From: Antarcticibacterium sp. 1MA-6-2
GTDB taxonomy: Bacteria; Bacteroidota; Bacteroidia; Flavobacteriales; Flavobacteriaceae
Assembly: GCF_021535135.1 (NCBI RefSeq)
Contig: NZ_CP091036.1
Location: forward strand, 3,782,001-3,846,000
Direction: 5' to 3'
DNA: 64,000 bases
Within the stretch, counting starts at the first letter, position 1, and every line of letters begins with the position of its first letter. Shown in pieces: positions 1 through 8,871 of the stretch. Position numbers and translations under genes: made by a program. The notes under the pieces are model-generated. The model had not been told where the DNA came from and made no database searches. It saw only the letters and a list, made by a program, of their open reading frames with translations.

Positions 1-3000
1 GTATCTCCTCATCTTCCTGATAGAATCTCGGGTACAAACTCAAATAAGTATTAAATTCTTCGGCTTTTTTCCTCGCGTATTCCTGTTCCCCGTGCATGAA
101 AAGAATGTCTACTAATCCGCGATATCGTTCCATATCAGAAATAATGATATCGGCATTATCAAATTGTCTCTCAACATCCCAACTGCTGTAGTACTTCAGG
201 TTCTCCTGATACTTTTCGGCGACCTTTTGCCAAAGCTCCTTTGCTTTTTCCGGTTCACCCACTTCAAAATAGCCACTGATGTACGGTTCCAGAAGTGTAT
301 AAAATCCATAATGGTCTACTGGCATTTTTTCTATAGCCAGATCTAATACTTCTTTTGCCCTGGCTGTATCTCCTTCATTTAAAAGAGCCTCAGTCAATCT
401 TGCAAGGTTGCTGCGATAGGTAATGGAATTTTTTCGGGTTTCAGGATCGTGATATATTCCCGGATCTTCCATATTCCCCCAATCCCAGTCCATAACGATG
501 TCGTACATCTTATCTGTATCTATTCTTCCCATATCAAAAGGAGTACGGGGATTAACAGGGGTTTGAATTGGTACAAGTTTATAAGCCACACCGTCAAGCT
601 GCAGGTAATCTTTCATCCATAAATAGTCGTCATTACCAAAGCTTCCTCCGGTAAAATATATTGGCCGCTTCCAGTCATTATTAGCAATAATGTCCAGCAT
701 TAAAAGTCGGTTTTTATAAATAACGTTTCCTTCTAATTTGATAAAGATATTGTCTACAATTTCATCAGCATTTTCTGGTTTGACTATTCCATATTCAAGA
801 ACATTTTCCTTTTTCACAGGAACCCTTATGTTCTTCGTAGGGAAAGTATTTACCACCTGGCCACTTTGAAGTTCTCCCTTTGTACCAGGGTTATCACTCG
901 CAATCCAGTTCATCCAGTTTTGAATAGACATAGTATCCTGGGTAATATTCTGGTGAATTACAAATTCATTTGTTCCTGCGCGATATTGATTGTGTTCCAG
1001 CTGTGAAGGAATAGGATCACTTTCCCAGGCTTTCCTTTTCATTTGGTCAATATACCAGTCGGTCGCAAAAAGGCTTGTATTTACAATACGCACATCTCTT
1101 CGATACCCTTCAATTTGTTGCACATACCATAGTGCGAAAGTATCATTGTCGCCAATGGTAAATAAGATCGCATTTTCATCTACGGAATCCAGGTACATTT
1201 TTGCCATGGCAAGTGCGGTATACCTTCCCGCCCTGTCGTGATCATCCCAGTTTTCTGCCACAAGAATGCCGGGCACAAGTAAACTAACTACAATAGCTAC
1301 GGGTGCCGCAACAGTAGCTTTTATTTTTGTTCGTAAGAAATCGTAAATGGCATAAACTCCAAATCCTATCCATATTGCAAAGACATAAAAAGAACCAACC
1401 AGGGCGTAATCTCTTTCCCGAGGTTCAAATGGCCTTTCATTTAAATAAATTTTTAAGGCAATTCCTGTAAAGAGGAAGAAAACGGTGAGTACCCAAAAAC
1501 CTTTAATATCCCTGTTAAAATGAAATACGAGACCAATAATTCCTAAAATAAATGGCAGGAAATAATAAGTATTTCTCGCTTTGTTATTTTTCATATCACC
1601 CGGTAGTTCATCCTGATTTCCAAGCCTCCATTCATCAATAAAGTCGATACCACTCAACCAGTTCCCTTTAAGATCGGTATACTGGCCTTGTTCATCATTT
1701 TGGCGTCCTACGAAGTTCCACATGAAATATCTCCAGTACATATACCCAAACTGGTACTCGAACATATAACCAATGTTGGAAGCAAAGGAGGGTTTTTCAA
1801 CATCAATATATTGACTAAACTGGGTTAGAAAACTATGGTAATCCTCGTAGTCCATCCGCCCCTGGGCGTAATTTTTTCTGAATTCAGTAATTGCCATTAA
1901 CAACTGCTCTTCCCCCTGGTATTCCGGTTTAACTTTGAATTCGAGTGGCCCGGTAAATTCCATATAGTTAGTGGCATGTTGGGTGCTCCACATCCTTGGC
2001 AGCACCGCTTTATGCCTGTCATCTAAGTTTTGACGGGCATTTTTGTAGTCATTCACGATTACATACTTTCCTGTTTCTTCAGCCTTTTCATAGTTGGGTT
2101 TATCATCCATATAAGGATTATCAGGATCAAGTCCTGCATACATTTCTGTCCATTGCGGCCCGAAAAAAAGATGAGTTTCCCCGTATTGCTCCCGGTTGTA
2201 ATAGGCCAGTAATTCCCTTGCGTTATCAGGACTATTCTCATTAATGACTGTATTGGCATTTGCTCTTATAGGGAGCATTGTCCAGCTGGAAAAACCAATA
2301 AGGATAAACAAGATGCAAAGAAACAGCGTGTTTAGCTGGTAATAATTGTTTTTCCCGGTATACTGAATTCCATAATAGAAAGCTGCAATTATAATCAGGG
2401 TAGCGATTATGGTTCCCGAGTTAAAGGGGAGGCCGATAGTGTTGGTAAAGAAAACTTCTGAAGTTGCAAAGAAAGTCAGCGTATATGGCAGGAGGAGTTT
2501 GAAGATAAACATAAGTACCACTACAACAGCAATGTTTGCAATGATGAAGTTTTTAACGGTGACCCTTTGGTAATTTTTAAAGAAGTAGAGAAAACCAATA
2601 GCGGGAATAGTAAGAAGTGCCATAAAGTGAACCCCAAAAACCAATCCTACAATTAGGGAAATTAAAATTACCCATCGGTTTCCTCGTGGAGCAAACATAT
2701 CTCTTTCCCACAGTAGTCCCAGGTAGAAGAGCAGAGCCATCAAACAAGTGGCCATGGCATAAACTTCTGCCTCCACGGCACTAAACCAGAAACTGTCGGT
2801 AAACGTGAAAGCTAGTGAAGCGACAAAAGCACTGCCCAGAATGGCAATTTTATTGGAGGATGTTAAAGTTTCTTCAGGTTTAATCATTTTTTGCAGTAGA
2901 ATAACTACAGACCAAAACATGAAAAGAATAGTAAAGGCACTTGCTACTGCAGACATGAAGTTGACCATTAAGGCCACCTGGCTAGCATCTGATGCAAAGG

Positions 3001-3202
3001 TTGCAAAGAAGGCTCCCATCATTTGGTACAATGGTGCTCCCGGCGGATGTCCTACTTCAAGGTTTGCAGATGTTGCGATGTATTCCCCTGCGTCCCAGAA
3101 ACTTGCTGTTGGTTCCAGGGTAAGAGTGTAGGTTATAAGTGCGATTAAAAATACCAGCCAGCCCAGTATTTTGTTCCACTTACTCAAGCTAAAATCGGTC
3201 AT
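1..3202 (-). CDS. DUF2723 (GT117-like) multi-spanning membrane protein, C-terminus outside window
   Basis: The frame is open from the ATG at 3202 to the window edge, about 1067 codons, so the stop and C-terminus lie outside. The N-terminus has a hydrophobic segment followed by FWDAGEYIATS and GHPPGAPLYQ, the hallmark of DUF2723 proteins, then many membrane segments. A soluble part contains NENSPDNARELLAYYNRE, also typical of the family, and a TPR-like C-terminal region. Family members in Bacteroidota are about 1000-1150 aa and are proposed to be protein O-glycosyltransferases of the PMT/GT-C type; the exact substrate is not known. It stands alone, divergent from the tRNA. A possible -7 box (TAAATTCG) lies about 40 nt upstream of the start. 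Confidence 0.9.
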   Translation of the reverse strand, partial: MTDFSLSKWNKILGWLVFLIALITYTLTLEPTASFWDAGEYIATSANLEVGHPPGAPLYQMMGAFFATFASDASQVALMVNFMSAVASAFTILFMFWSVVILLQKMIKPEETLTSSNKIAILGSAFVASLAFTFTDSFWFSAVEAEVYAMATCLMALLFYLGLLWERDMFAPRGNRWVILISLIVGLVFGVHFMALLTIPAIGFLYFFKNYQRVTVKNFIIANIAVVVVLMFIFKLLLPYTLTFFATSEVFFTNTIGLPFNSGTIIATLIIIAAFYYGIQYTGKNNYYQLNTLFLCILFILIGFSSWTMLPIRANANTVINENSPDNARELLAYYNREQYGETHLFFGPQWTEMYAGLDPDNPYMDDKPNYEKAEETGKYVIVNDYKNARQNLDDRHKAVLPRMWSTQHATNYMEFTGPLEFKVKPEYQGEEQLLMAITEFRKNYAQGRMDYEDYHSFLTQFSQYIDVEKPSFASNIGYMFEYQFGYMYWRYFMWNFVGRQNDEQGQYTDLKGNWLSGIDFIDEWRLGNQDELPGDMKNNKARNTYYFLPFILGIIGLVFHFNRDIKGFWVLTVFFLFTGIALKIYLNERPFEPRERDYALVGSFYVFAIWIGFGVYAIYDFLRTKIKATVAAPVAIVVSLLVPGILVAENWDDHDRAGRYTALAMAKMYLDSVDENAILFTIGDNDTFALWYVQQIEGYRRDVRIVNTSLFATDWYIDQMKRKAWESDPIPSQLEHNQYRAGTNEFVIHQNITQDTMSIQNWMNWIASDNPGTKGELQSGQVVNTFPTKNIRVPVKKENVLEYGIVKPENADEIVDNIFIKLEGNVIYKNRLLMLDIIANNDWKRPIYFTGGSFGNDDYLWMKDYLQLDGVAYKLVPIQTPVNPRTPFDMGRIDTDKMYDIVMDWDWGNMEDPGIYHDPETRKNSITYRSNLARLTEALLNEGDTARAKEVLDLAIEKMPVDHYGFYTLLEPYISGYFEVGEPEKAKELWQKVAEKYQENLKYYSSWDVERQFDNADIIISDMERYRGLVDILFMHGEQEYARKKAEEFNTYLSLYPRFYQEDEEI

Positions 3203-3347
3203 GTTTTGCTATGGTTGTAAAAATGATGTGGCGAATTTAAGAAATATTTAAAGGAATGGTTTAATAACGGTATTCAAATGAAATTATTTTTTATACTCTG
3301 TTTTTGAGGTGCTAAGAAAAGAAGATGATAAAAAGTGAAAAAAATAT

Positions 3348-3377
3348 TTGTGTAGAATAAAGTTTGTTTTAAATTTG
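3348..3377 (+). promoter_or_regulatory. Bacteroidota-type promoter of tRNA-Gln
   Basis: TTG at 3348-3350 is followed after 19 nt by TAAATTTG at 3370-3377. This fits the Bacteroidota -33/-7 consensus (TTTG N19 TAnnTTTG). The tRNA starts 18 nt downstream. Confidence 0.65.
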
Positions 3378-3394
3378 CATCCGCATTGAAACGC

Positions 3395-3467
3395 TGGCCT
3401 ATGGTGTAACTGGCAACACGTCTGGTTTTGGTCCAGAAGAGTCTAGGTTCGAGCCCTAGTAGGCCAA
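3395..3467 (+). tRNA. tRNA-Gln (anticodon TTG)
   Basis: A 73-nt cloverleaf. The 7-bp acceptor stem pairs TGGCCTA (3395-3401) with TAGGCCA (3460-3466). The anticodon arm is TCTGG / CCAGA (3421-3437) around loop TTTTGGT with anticodon TTG at 3428-3430. The T arm contains GGTTCGAGCC. CCA is not encoded. Confidence 0.95.
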
Positions 3468-3683
3468 CTTCAATTGAAAACCCGAACTTTGGTTCGGGTT
3501 TTTTGTTTTTGATTATGTAGGGCGGGAGGCCTGTACTGAATTAAAGCCGAAGGGAGCCCCGGTAGGTAAACTTCAATTGAAAATTTCTAAGAGTTTTTTT
3601 TAGTTTTTTCAGAATATTTCGAACTTATATTTCCTGTGATTGGAAGTTTTGAATACAGTCGAAAAAAGACTGAGTAGGCCAAC
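3451..3683 (+). repeat. Direct repeats of the tRNA-Gln 3' end
   Basis: The 30 nt at 3451-3480 (T arm, acceptor 3' strand and flank) recur at 3554-3583 with four mismatches. A shorter copy, AGTAGGCCAAC, recurs at 3673-3683. No complete second or third tRNA accompanies them. Such copies are what integration of mobile elements into a tRNA 3' end, or decay of tandem tRNA copies, would leave. No integrase gene is present between the copies. Confidence 0.6.
3477..3504 (+). terminator. Rho-independent terminator of tRNA-Gln
   Basis: Stem CCCGAAC (3481-3487) / GTTCGGG (3492-3498), flanked by AA/TT pairs and followed by a T run. It begins 10 nt after the tRNA. Confidence 0.85.
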
Positions 3684-3798
3684 AAGAAATTTAAAAACCG
3701 AATTGTGGAAACAGTTCGGTTTTTTGTTTTTAAAACAGTTGGGTGAAATTTCGAATATTTTCAAGTCTGAATTATCGAAGGTCTGGATGCACTAAAGG
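3505..3798. other. Non-coding spacer with a second terminator-like hairpin
   Basis: No coding potential was seen on either strand. The stretch holds the two degenerate tRNA-Gln 3'-end copies. It also holds a hairpin AACCGAA (3696-3702) / TTCGGTT (3715-3721) followed by a T run, resembling the tRNA terminator and consistent with repeated tRNA-end-plus-terminator units. Confidence 0.6.
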
Positions 3799-4344
3799 TT
3801 ACACCTCTCCCTTAGTATCCTGCTTGGAGTAATCTAACCTTCCATCAACAATTTTGGCTGGTTTCGTATAAGGATGCTCCATTTCTTTGTTGATACTCAT
3901 TATATGATTCACCTTCCACCCCCGGACCTTTAGGTAATCTGAGATTAGAGAGCGGTGGCAACTCCACCAAACAGCTTCGGAACACATATAAGCTACCCGG
4001 GAATTTATAGCCAGTTCCTGGAGTTGTTCAACAGAATCCTGAAAAATCTCTGTTTCCATATGATCGGCATATGCCTGAAAAGAGGGAAGGCGCCAGGCTG
4101 TGTTCTTAGAATCTGCCTGCACCTTTCTTCTGCCGCCGAGGTCTTCAAAATGAACGTATTTAATTTTATTTTCAGCAAGCGAAATTTGAAGATTCTCTTT
4201 GTTAAAATACGGAAACTTCCTTGAGCCGGGGAATCTCCTTACATCCACCAGAATTTCAATTTTAAAGGAAAATAGAATCTCCAAAAATTCGGGTAGAGGA
4301 TGCGTAGAGTGTCCAATGGTCCAGATTTCGTTATTTGAAGACAT
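3799..4344 (-). CDS. DUF488 family protein
   Basis: A 181-aa protein. The N-terminus IWTIGHSTHPLPEF and LVDVRRFPGSRKFPYFN, and the later CSEAVWWSCHRSLI, are signature segments of DUF488; the Cys and His of the last segment are strongly conserved in the family. Function is not established; the fold relates to nucleotide- or sulfur-handling proteins and no reaction can be assigned. It has a typical length, no signal peptide and no membrane segment. It lies 60 nt downstream of the ClC gene on the same strand and may be co-transcribed with it. Confidence 0.85.
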   Translation of the reverse strand: MSSNNEIWTIGHSTHPLPEFLEILFSFKIEILVDVRRFPGSRKFPYFNKENLQISLAENKIKYVHFEDLGGRRKVQADSKNTAWRLPSFQAYADHMETEIFQDSVEQLQELAINSRVAYMCSEAVWWSCHRSLISDYLKVRGWKVNHIMSINKEMEHPYTKPAKIVDGRLDYSKQDTKGEV

Positions 4345-4404
4345 TAATTATCCTTTGAGTTTCCTCCAATTTAAAATTATTTCGGCTAAGACAAAATTCT
4401 TCCT

Positions 4405-5682
4405 TTAGCTTTCTTTCGTTCTTTGCAATTGAGAGCCAATAAAAGGAATGCGTGGGGCAAGAAAATATCCGGTAAGACTGGCAAAAAGAATTGGAATAAA
4501 GTAAGTAAATCCTGTAAGAGTGGCCAGTAAAATGGTTGTACTCATAGGTGTTCTCGTGACACAGGCGTTAATGCTTACCATACAACTTATAATTGCCAAA
4601 GCAGGGTCAACAAACGGGAAGATCCTGTGAATGATTAATCCTAATGTGGCTCCCACAAAAAATAAGGGAATAATGAATCCACCTCTCCAACCTGAGGTGA
4701 CTGTTATTGCAATAGCGAGAATTTTAAAGGCTAAAATGGCAAAAAGAATGTTTAAGGTGAGATCGTTTAGAAGTAGTTCATTTATTTGATGATGACCAAA
4801 GTACCGGGTTAGAGGAAAATAAAAGGCAATCACTCCCAGGGCTAGTCCGCCAATAAATGTTTTTATGTAAATGGGAAGAGGAAAATTTTGAAATACAGAT
4901 TTCAACTTTTTGGTGCAGAAAATGAAAATCCATCCGCAGAGAGTAGCGGCTACAGCAAAGAGTACTGCATAGGCAAAATCGAATTTATCCTGCATTTCAT
5001 AAGTGGGAAGGTCCCAAATGGGACCAAGGCCCAGATGAATTATAAGAGCAAATATGATATAACTGAAACAACTGGAAACAAAAGCAGGAATAATAGCCTG
5101 ATAATATTCTGCCGCGTGTTTGTGGTGCAGGATCTCAAGGGCAAATAAACTTCCACCTAATGGAGCGCCAAAAAGTGCTGTAAACCCTGATGCCATTCCT
5201 GCTATGGTCATAGATCGAAAATCCTCTCCTTTAAGGCGTAAAACCTTTGCAAACCAGGATCCCGTGGAGCCAGTCACCTGTACAAGGGGAGCTTCGGGGC
5301 CCAGACTTCCTCCTGAAGCAACACACAGGAGAGAAGATAAAATCATGGATGGATTATTTTTTGGATCTAGTTTGCCCTTATTGAACCTGATGTTGTTCAC
5401 AATAAGATCTATTTCCCCCGGATCTCCGAAGAAATGAATGATAATTCCCGCCGCAAATCCCGCTATAGCCATGGTTGGGATAACCAACCAGCTAGTGAAA
5501 ATTTCCAGACCGTGAGTTAAAGCTTCCAAAACGATCCAGTAGATACCTGAAATTAAACCTCCAATTATTCCCAGAAGAGCCCATAGCAGGAAATTCCTGC
5601 TGAAAAGAAAGGGACTAAACCGTATTGGCTGGTCAAGGATATTCAGGTAAGTGATTAATCGTCGTTTTGCTTTTAGTTTCAA
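4405..5682 (-). CDS. ClC-family chloride channel or H+/Cl- antiporter
   Basis: A 425-aa inner-membrane protein with about ten or more hydrophobic helices. SGGSLGPEAPLV corresponds to the ClC segment carrying the gating glutamate (GxxGPE), and GWRGGFIIPLFFVGATLG is the second anion-selectivity segment. It lacks the C-terminal CBS domains of some ClC proteins, as is usual for short bacterial members. It could be a channel or an exchanger; sequence alone does not decide. The gene appears intact and ends 60 nt before the DUF488 gene. Confidence 0.88.
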   Translation of the reverse strand: MKLKAKRRLITYLNILDQPIRFSPFLFSRNFLLWALLGIIGGLISGIYWIVLEALTHGLEIFTSWLVIPTMAIAGFAAGIIIHFFGDPGEIDLIVNNIRFNKGKLDPKNNPSMILSSLLCVASGGSLGPEAPLVQVTGSTGSWFAKVLRLKGEDFRSMTIAGMASGFTALFGAPLGGSLFALEILHHKHAAEYYQAIIPAFVSSCFSYIIFALIIHLGLGPIWDLPTYEMQDKFDFAYAVLFAVAATLCGWIFIFCTKKLKSVFQNFPLPIYIKTFIGGLALGVIAFYFPLTRYFGHHQINELLLNDLTLNILFAILAFKILAIAITVTSGWRGGFIIPLFFVGATLGLIIHRIFPFVDPALAIISCMVSINACVTRTPMSTTILLATLTGFTYFIPILFASLTGYFLAPRIPFIGSQLQRTKES

Positions 5683-5821
5683 GCAGCGGGATTTAAATTC
5701 AGGAGCGGCAAGTTATTAAAATTCCGGCATTAAGAGTGCCAGATTTTACTGTCTTATCGAAGGCTTCATTCGTAGAATTTTTTAACTTCAGCAGTATATT
5801 AAAAATTAAGGTGCAGCTTTT

Positions 5822-6274
5822 ATGGGTTTTGAAAGAAATCTTGAAGATCTCGAATTTACTCTGGACGAAATATTTCCGAATTGCAACTTCTGGAAAATAA
5901 GTCCAGATAATCGGCAATTGCACGAAGGAACTAAAAATCCTAAACATATAATTACGCCTGCAGATCTGGATGAAGAGTTGGCTCAAAGAATTGCGGGTCA
6001 TATGGGCCTAAGCTTTATTGCTGACAAAGATCAATTCGGAAATGTTTGTATGGCAGAAAGTGCAGAAGTAATTCCTGCATTTAGGCAAATTTGTACGGGG
6101 AATGATATTCTGAATTATATTATTGCTGTAATTAATACGGGTAAAAATTCAGAAGAAATGAGAAATCCGGAGAAAATCAAATCTATACAAATAGCTTTTC
6201 CAAAAAATGCAATGAGATTTTGGGAGCTCGTAAAGCCTGGAGAGAAGCTCACATTCAATTTATATAAAGAATAG
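5822..6274 (+). CDS. Orphan domain resembling the C-terminus of type ISP R-M / Eco57I-like methyltransferases
   Basis: A 150-aa soluble protein ending in TAG. It reads PADLDEELAQRIAGHMGLSF, then NDILNYIIAVINTGKNSE, then FPKNAMRFWELVKPGEKLT. This order recalls the extreme C-terminus of Bacteroidota type ISP or Eco57I-like R-M enzymes (x-IxxKIxEKLGLxF ... DILDYIYAVLHSPxYRE ... FWELVxLGxELRxxHL). No methyltransferase, helicase or nuclease motif is present and no larger gene surrounds it, so it is either a free-standing derivative or a remnant. The resemblance is by eye only. It lies between ClC (divergent) and hemN, with hemN's promoter downstream. Confidence 0.4.
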   Translation: MGFERNLEDLEFTLDEIFPNCNFWKISPDNRQLHEGTKNPKHIITPADLDEELAQRIAGHMGLSFIADKDQFGNVCMAESAEVIPAFRQICTGNDILNYIIAVINTGKNSEEMRNPEKIKSIQIAFPKNAMRFWELVKPGEKLTFNLYKE

Positions 6275-6335
6275 ATTCCACAGAAGGGGATAGAATTCCT
6301 AAACGAATATAATTTCCATTTTTATTGTCTTTTCC

Positions 6336-6378
6336 TGATCCATATCATATTACAAAAAATACAGTGGCTGTAATTTTG
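6336..6378 (+). promoter_or_regulatory. FNR/Crp box and promoter of hemN
   Basis: The palindrome TGATCCATATCA (6336-6347) is followed after 23 nt by TAATTTTG (6371-6378, -7 box). The palindrome centre then lies near -41.5, the class II activator position. The hemN ATG is at 6397. Confidence 0.8.
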
Positions 6379-6396
6379 CTTTCCAAACTTTGAAAC

Positions 6397-7761
6397 ATGA
6401 GCAGTCAACTTATTCAGAAGTATAATGTCGCGGGACCACGGTATACAAGTTATCCCACTGTGCCCTATTGGAATTCCGATCTTTTCTCTGTTGAGAATTA
6501 TAAAAAAAGCCTACAGGATTCCTTTGCAGCCAGTAATAAGTCAGAAGGAATAAGTATATATATCCACCTGCCATTTTGCGAAAGTCTCTGCACTTTTTGC
6601 GGTTGTAATAAACGAATTACGAAGAGACACGAAGTTGAATCACCCTATATCACAGCAGTTTTAAAGGAATGGGATCTTTATACTGATCTTTTGAAGGAGC
6701 GGCCGCTTGTAAGGGAAATTCATTTAGGAGGTGGAACTCCAACTTTTTTCTCTCCGGAAAATCTGAAAATGCTCATTGAAGGTTTATTTAAAAAAGCAGA
6801 CAGGGCAGAGGACTACGATTTTAGTTTTGAGGGGCATCCTAATAATACAAAGCCGGAACATCTGGAAATGCTTTACGGGCTGGGCTTTACCAGGGTGAGC
6901 TATGGAGTTCAAGATTACAACCTGGAAGTACAGCTCGCAATTCATAGATTTCAGCCGTTTAAGAACGTAAAAGATGCTACAGAAAATGCGAGAAAAGCAG
7001 GATATACTTCTGTAGGCCATGATATAATTTTTGGACTGCCGTTTCAAACAGTAGAACATATAAGAACCACCATTGCGAAAACAAAAGAATTAATGCCGGA
7101 TAGGATCGCTTTTTATAGCTATGCTCACGTGCCGTGGATAAAAGGAAACGGGCAGCGCGGTTTTAAAGAAGAAGATCTTCCAACGGCCGATGTGAAACGC
7201 GAGATGTATGAGACCGGAAAGCAGCTTCTCGCCGAAGCCGGATATGTAGAAATTGGAATGGATCATTTTGCTTTAAAATCTGATTCTTTATATAAGGCAG
7301 TAAAGGAGAAGAAGCTCCACAGGAATTTTATGGGTTATACCACTTCCAAAACGAAGGTAATGATTGGTCTGGGAGTGTCTGCAATTAGCGACAGCTGGAG
7401 CGGATTTGCCCAAAACGAAAAGAAGATCGAAGACTACTATGACAGGCTGGAGGCGAATGAACTTCCGTTATACCGGGGTCATATTTTAACTGAAGAGGAT
7501 GAGGTGATCCGGCAGCATATTCTAAATCTTATGTGCAGGCTTGAAACTTCCTGGGAGGATAAAAATGTCTATTTTTCCGAAATTCCTGACATTCTAATTA
7601 AGCTGAAAGAAATGGAGAGTGACGGGCTGGTGGAAATGAGCAGTAAAAGCATTAAAATAACGGAAGCTGGTCGGCCTTATGTGAGAAATGTATGTATGGC
7701 TTTTGATTTACTTCTGCAAAGGAGTAAGCCGGAGACCCAGCTGTTCTCCATGACAATATGA
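6397..7761 (+). CDS. hemN: Oxygen-independent coproporphyrinogen III oxidase
   Basis: A 454-aa cytosolic radical SAM enzyme that decarboxylates coproporphyrinogen III to protoporphyrinogen IX for haem synthesis without oxygen. The [4Fe-4S]/SAM motif is in HLPFCESLCTFCGC (CxxxCxxC, about residues 60-72), followed by EIHLGGGTPTFF. The length is that of true HemN (about 455 aa), and the extra Cys after the CxxxCxxC motif favours HemN over HemW. It is monocistronic: its own FNR-type promoter lies upstream and a strong bidirectional terminator follows. Induction under low oxygen fits the haem demand of the cbb3 oxidase and NO reductase encoded nearby. Confidence 0.95.
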   Translation: MSSQLIQKYNVAGPRYTSYPTVPYWNSDLFSVENYKKSLQDSFAASNKSEGISIYIHLPFCESLCTFCGCNKRITKRHEVESPYITAVLKEWDLYTDLLKERPLVREIHLGGGTPTFFSPENLKMLIEGLFKKADRAEDYDFSFEGHPNNTKPEHLEMLYGLGFTRVSYGVQDYNLEVQLAIHRFQPFKNVKDATENARKAGYTSVGHDIIFGLPFQTVEHIRTTIAKTKELMPDRIAFYSYAHVPWIKGNGQRGFKEEDLPTADVKREMYETGKQLLAEAGYVEIGMDHFALKSDSLYKAVKEKKLHRNFMGYTTSKTKVMIGLGVSAISDSWSGFAQNEKKIEDYYDRLEANELPLYRGHILTEEDEVIRQHILNLMCRLETSWEDKNVYFSEIPDILIKLKEMESDGLVEMSSKSIKITEAGRPYVRNVCMAFDLLLQRSKPETQLFSMTI

Positions 7762-7799
7762 AAATTGCCCCTGGCTGAAGCCAGGGGCAATTTTTTAGT
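7761..7799. terminator. Bidirectional terminator between hemN and the DUF438 gene
   Basis: A perfect 15-bp stem (7761-7775 / 7780-7794) around loop TGAA, with A and T runs on both sides. It serves the two convergent genes and overlaps the hemN stop codon by one base. Confidence 0.92.
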
Positions 7800-8763
7800 T
7801 CCAATCCAGGAGCCTTTTTTCTCCTTCAATAGTCTTAATGTCGGTTATATCCTGAGACATTTCAATTACGCCCTTATAATTCTTTTGAGCGTCGCGTACT
7901 GCAAAATACCTGATGTAGATAAGACGGCCTTTAAAATTGATCCAGAAGGAGGATTCACTTTTTGTTCCCTTTCGGAATTCTTCGAGAATCTTTAAAACCG
8001 TTCCCACACTTTTAGGGGGATGGCAGAATTTTACCTCCCGCCCGATAATTCCTGCACTTCTGGGAAATACCCGTTCTTCCCCGCGGTTATAAAAAATTAC
8101 CTTATCATTTTCGTCGACATAAGTAAGGTCAAGTGGCATTGTCTTCAGCAATAAATTTACCTGCTCCACAGTCATATAACCCTCATCATAGTGCGTGGAG
8201 TTCTCTGTTGAAAAAGACAGTTCTCTTTTGGTAAAATCCCGGGAAGGGTGGATGTACTCTTCTTTGGGAAATTGTACAGGTTCTTCAGGTAACATCCAGC
8301 CAATCTCTTCTTCGCCCTTTCGAACTTCCATCCAGTCTTTCTCAGACAGGATGTCTAAAGCATTTGGAAATAAAGTATGTTCCTCAGTGAGTAATAACTA
8401 GGTGAATGTTACTAATGAGGTAAGAACGATCCTGCTCCAGGTTATGAACCTCCCGTAACTCGATCTTCTTCCGCAGTAACCGAAAATGTTCTCTTATGGT
8501 GTCATGAAAGGACCACATATTCATTGAAGGTCCATTCCAACCTTTCTTTTCAAGAAATGGAAAAAGCTGATTCTCCTTCCGTTCAAACTAATGCGCTCTA
8601 TTTCCTGTAGCTGATTAAAGATGTTGTAAAATTTCTGATATTCAGAAACCGGATCTGCATTCTGAAATTCTTGCAACAAACCGATAATGATATCTTTTTC
8701 AAGAAAATAGATAGCAACGGGATGACCTTTTTCCAGTCCTGATATATCTATAGTTTCAGTCAT
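7795..8763 (-). CDS. DUF438 hemerythrin-like/PAS protein (reading frame broken by two sequence lesions)
   Basis: The frame is interrupted at 8587-8594 (ACTAATGC) and 8397-8403 (ACTAGGT). Reading ACCGGC and ACCGGT there restores one 321-aa protein. The N-terminal half is DUF438/HHE-like: KGHPVAIYFLEKD, ENQLFPFLEKKGWNGPSM, WSFHDTIREHF and EEHTLFPNALDILSEKDW supply conserved His/Glu residues for a possible di-iron site. The C-terminal half is a PAS domain (VDENDKVIFYNRGEERVFPR). Proteins of this type are thought to respond to oxygen, NO or redox state; the role here is inferred. An FNR-type box lies upstream, placing it in the low-oxygen regulon. Confidence 0.82.
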
Positions 8764-8783
8764 TTTTGTAAATTTTTCTTCAG

Positions 8784-8826
8784 CAAAGAAAAAGGTAAAA
8801 GAAAAGATGAGGTATGACTCAGGTCA
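8784..8826 (-). promoter_or_regulatory. FNR/Crp box and promoter of the DUF438 gene
   Basis: Palindrome TGACTCAGGTCA (8815-8826). On the minus strand a 23-nt spacer leads to TTTCTTTG (8784-8791), a -7 box. The start codon is at 8763. Confidence 0.75.
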
Positions 8827-8833
8827 TATCTCA

Positions 8834-8869
8834 TCTTCAGCAAGTTTAAAGTCTTCAGCAAGTTTAAAG
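8834..8869. repeat. Two perfect tandem copies of an 18-bp unit
   Basis: TCTTCAGCAAGTTTAAAG occurs at 8834-8851 and 8852-8869 without a gap. It lies between the stop codon of the upstream 600-aa gene and the FNR box. On the minus strand it would encode a repeated F-K-L-A-E-D in frame after that stop codon, so it may be a read-through tail or a recent slippage duplication. Confidence 0.8.
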
Positions 8870-8871
8870 GT

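Noticed and set aside
2805..3131. 108-codon plus-strand open frame inside the DUF2723 gene
   Set aside because: It is antisense to conserved DUF2723 sequence.
5120..5437. Plus-strand open frame inside the ClC gene
   Set aside because: It is antisense to the conserved ClC selectivity segments.
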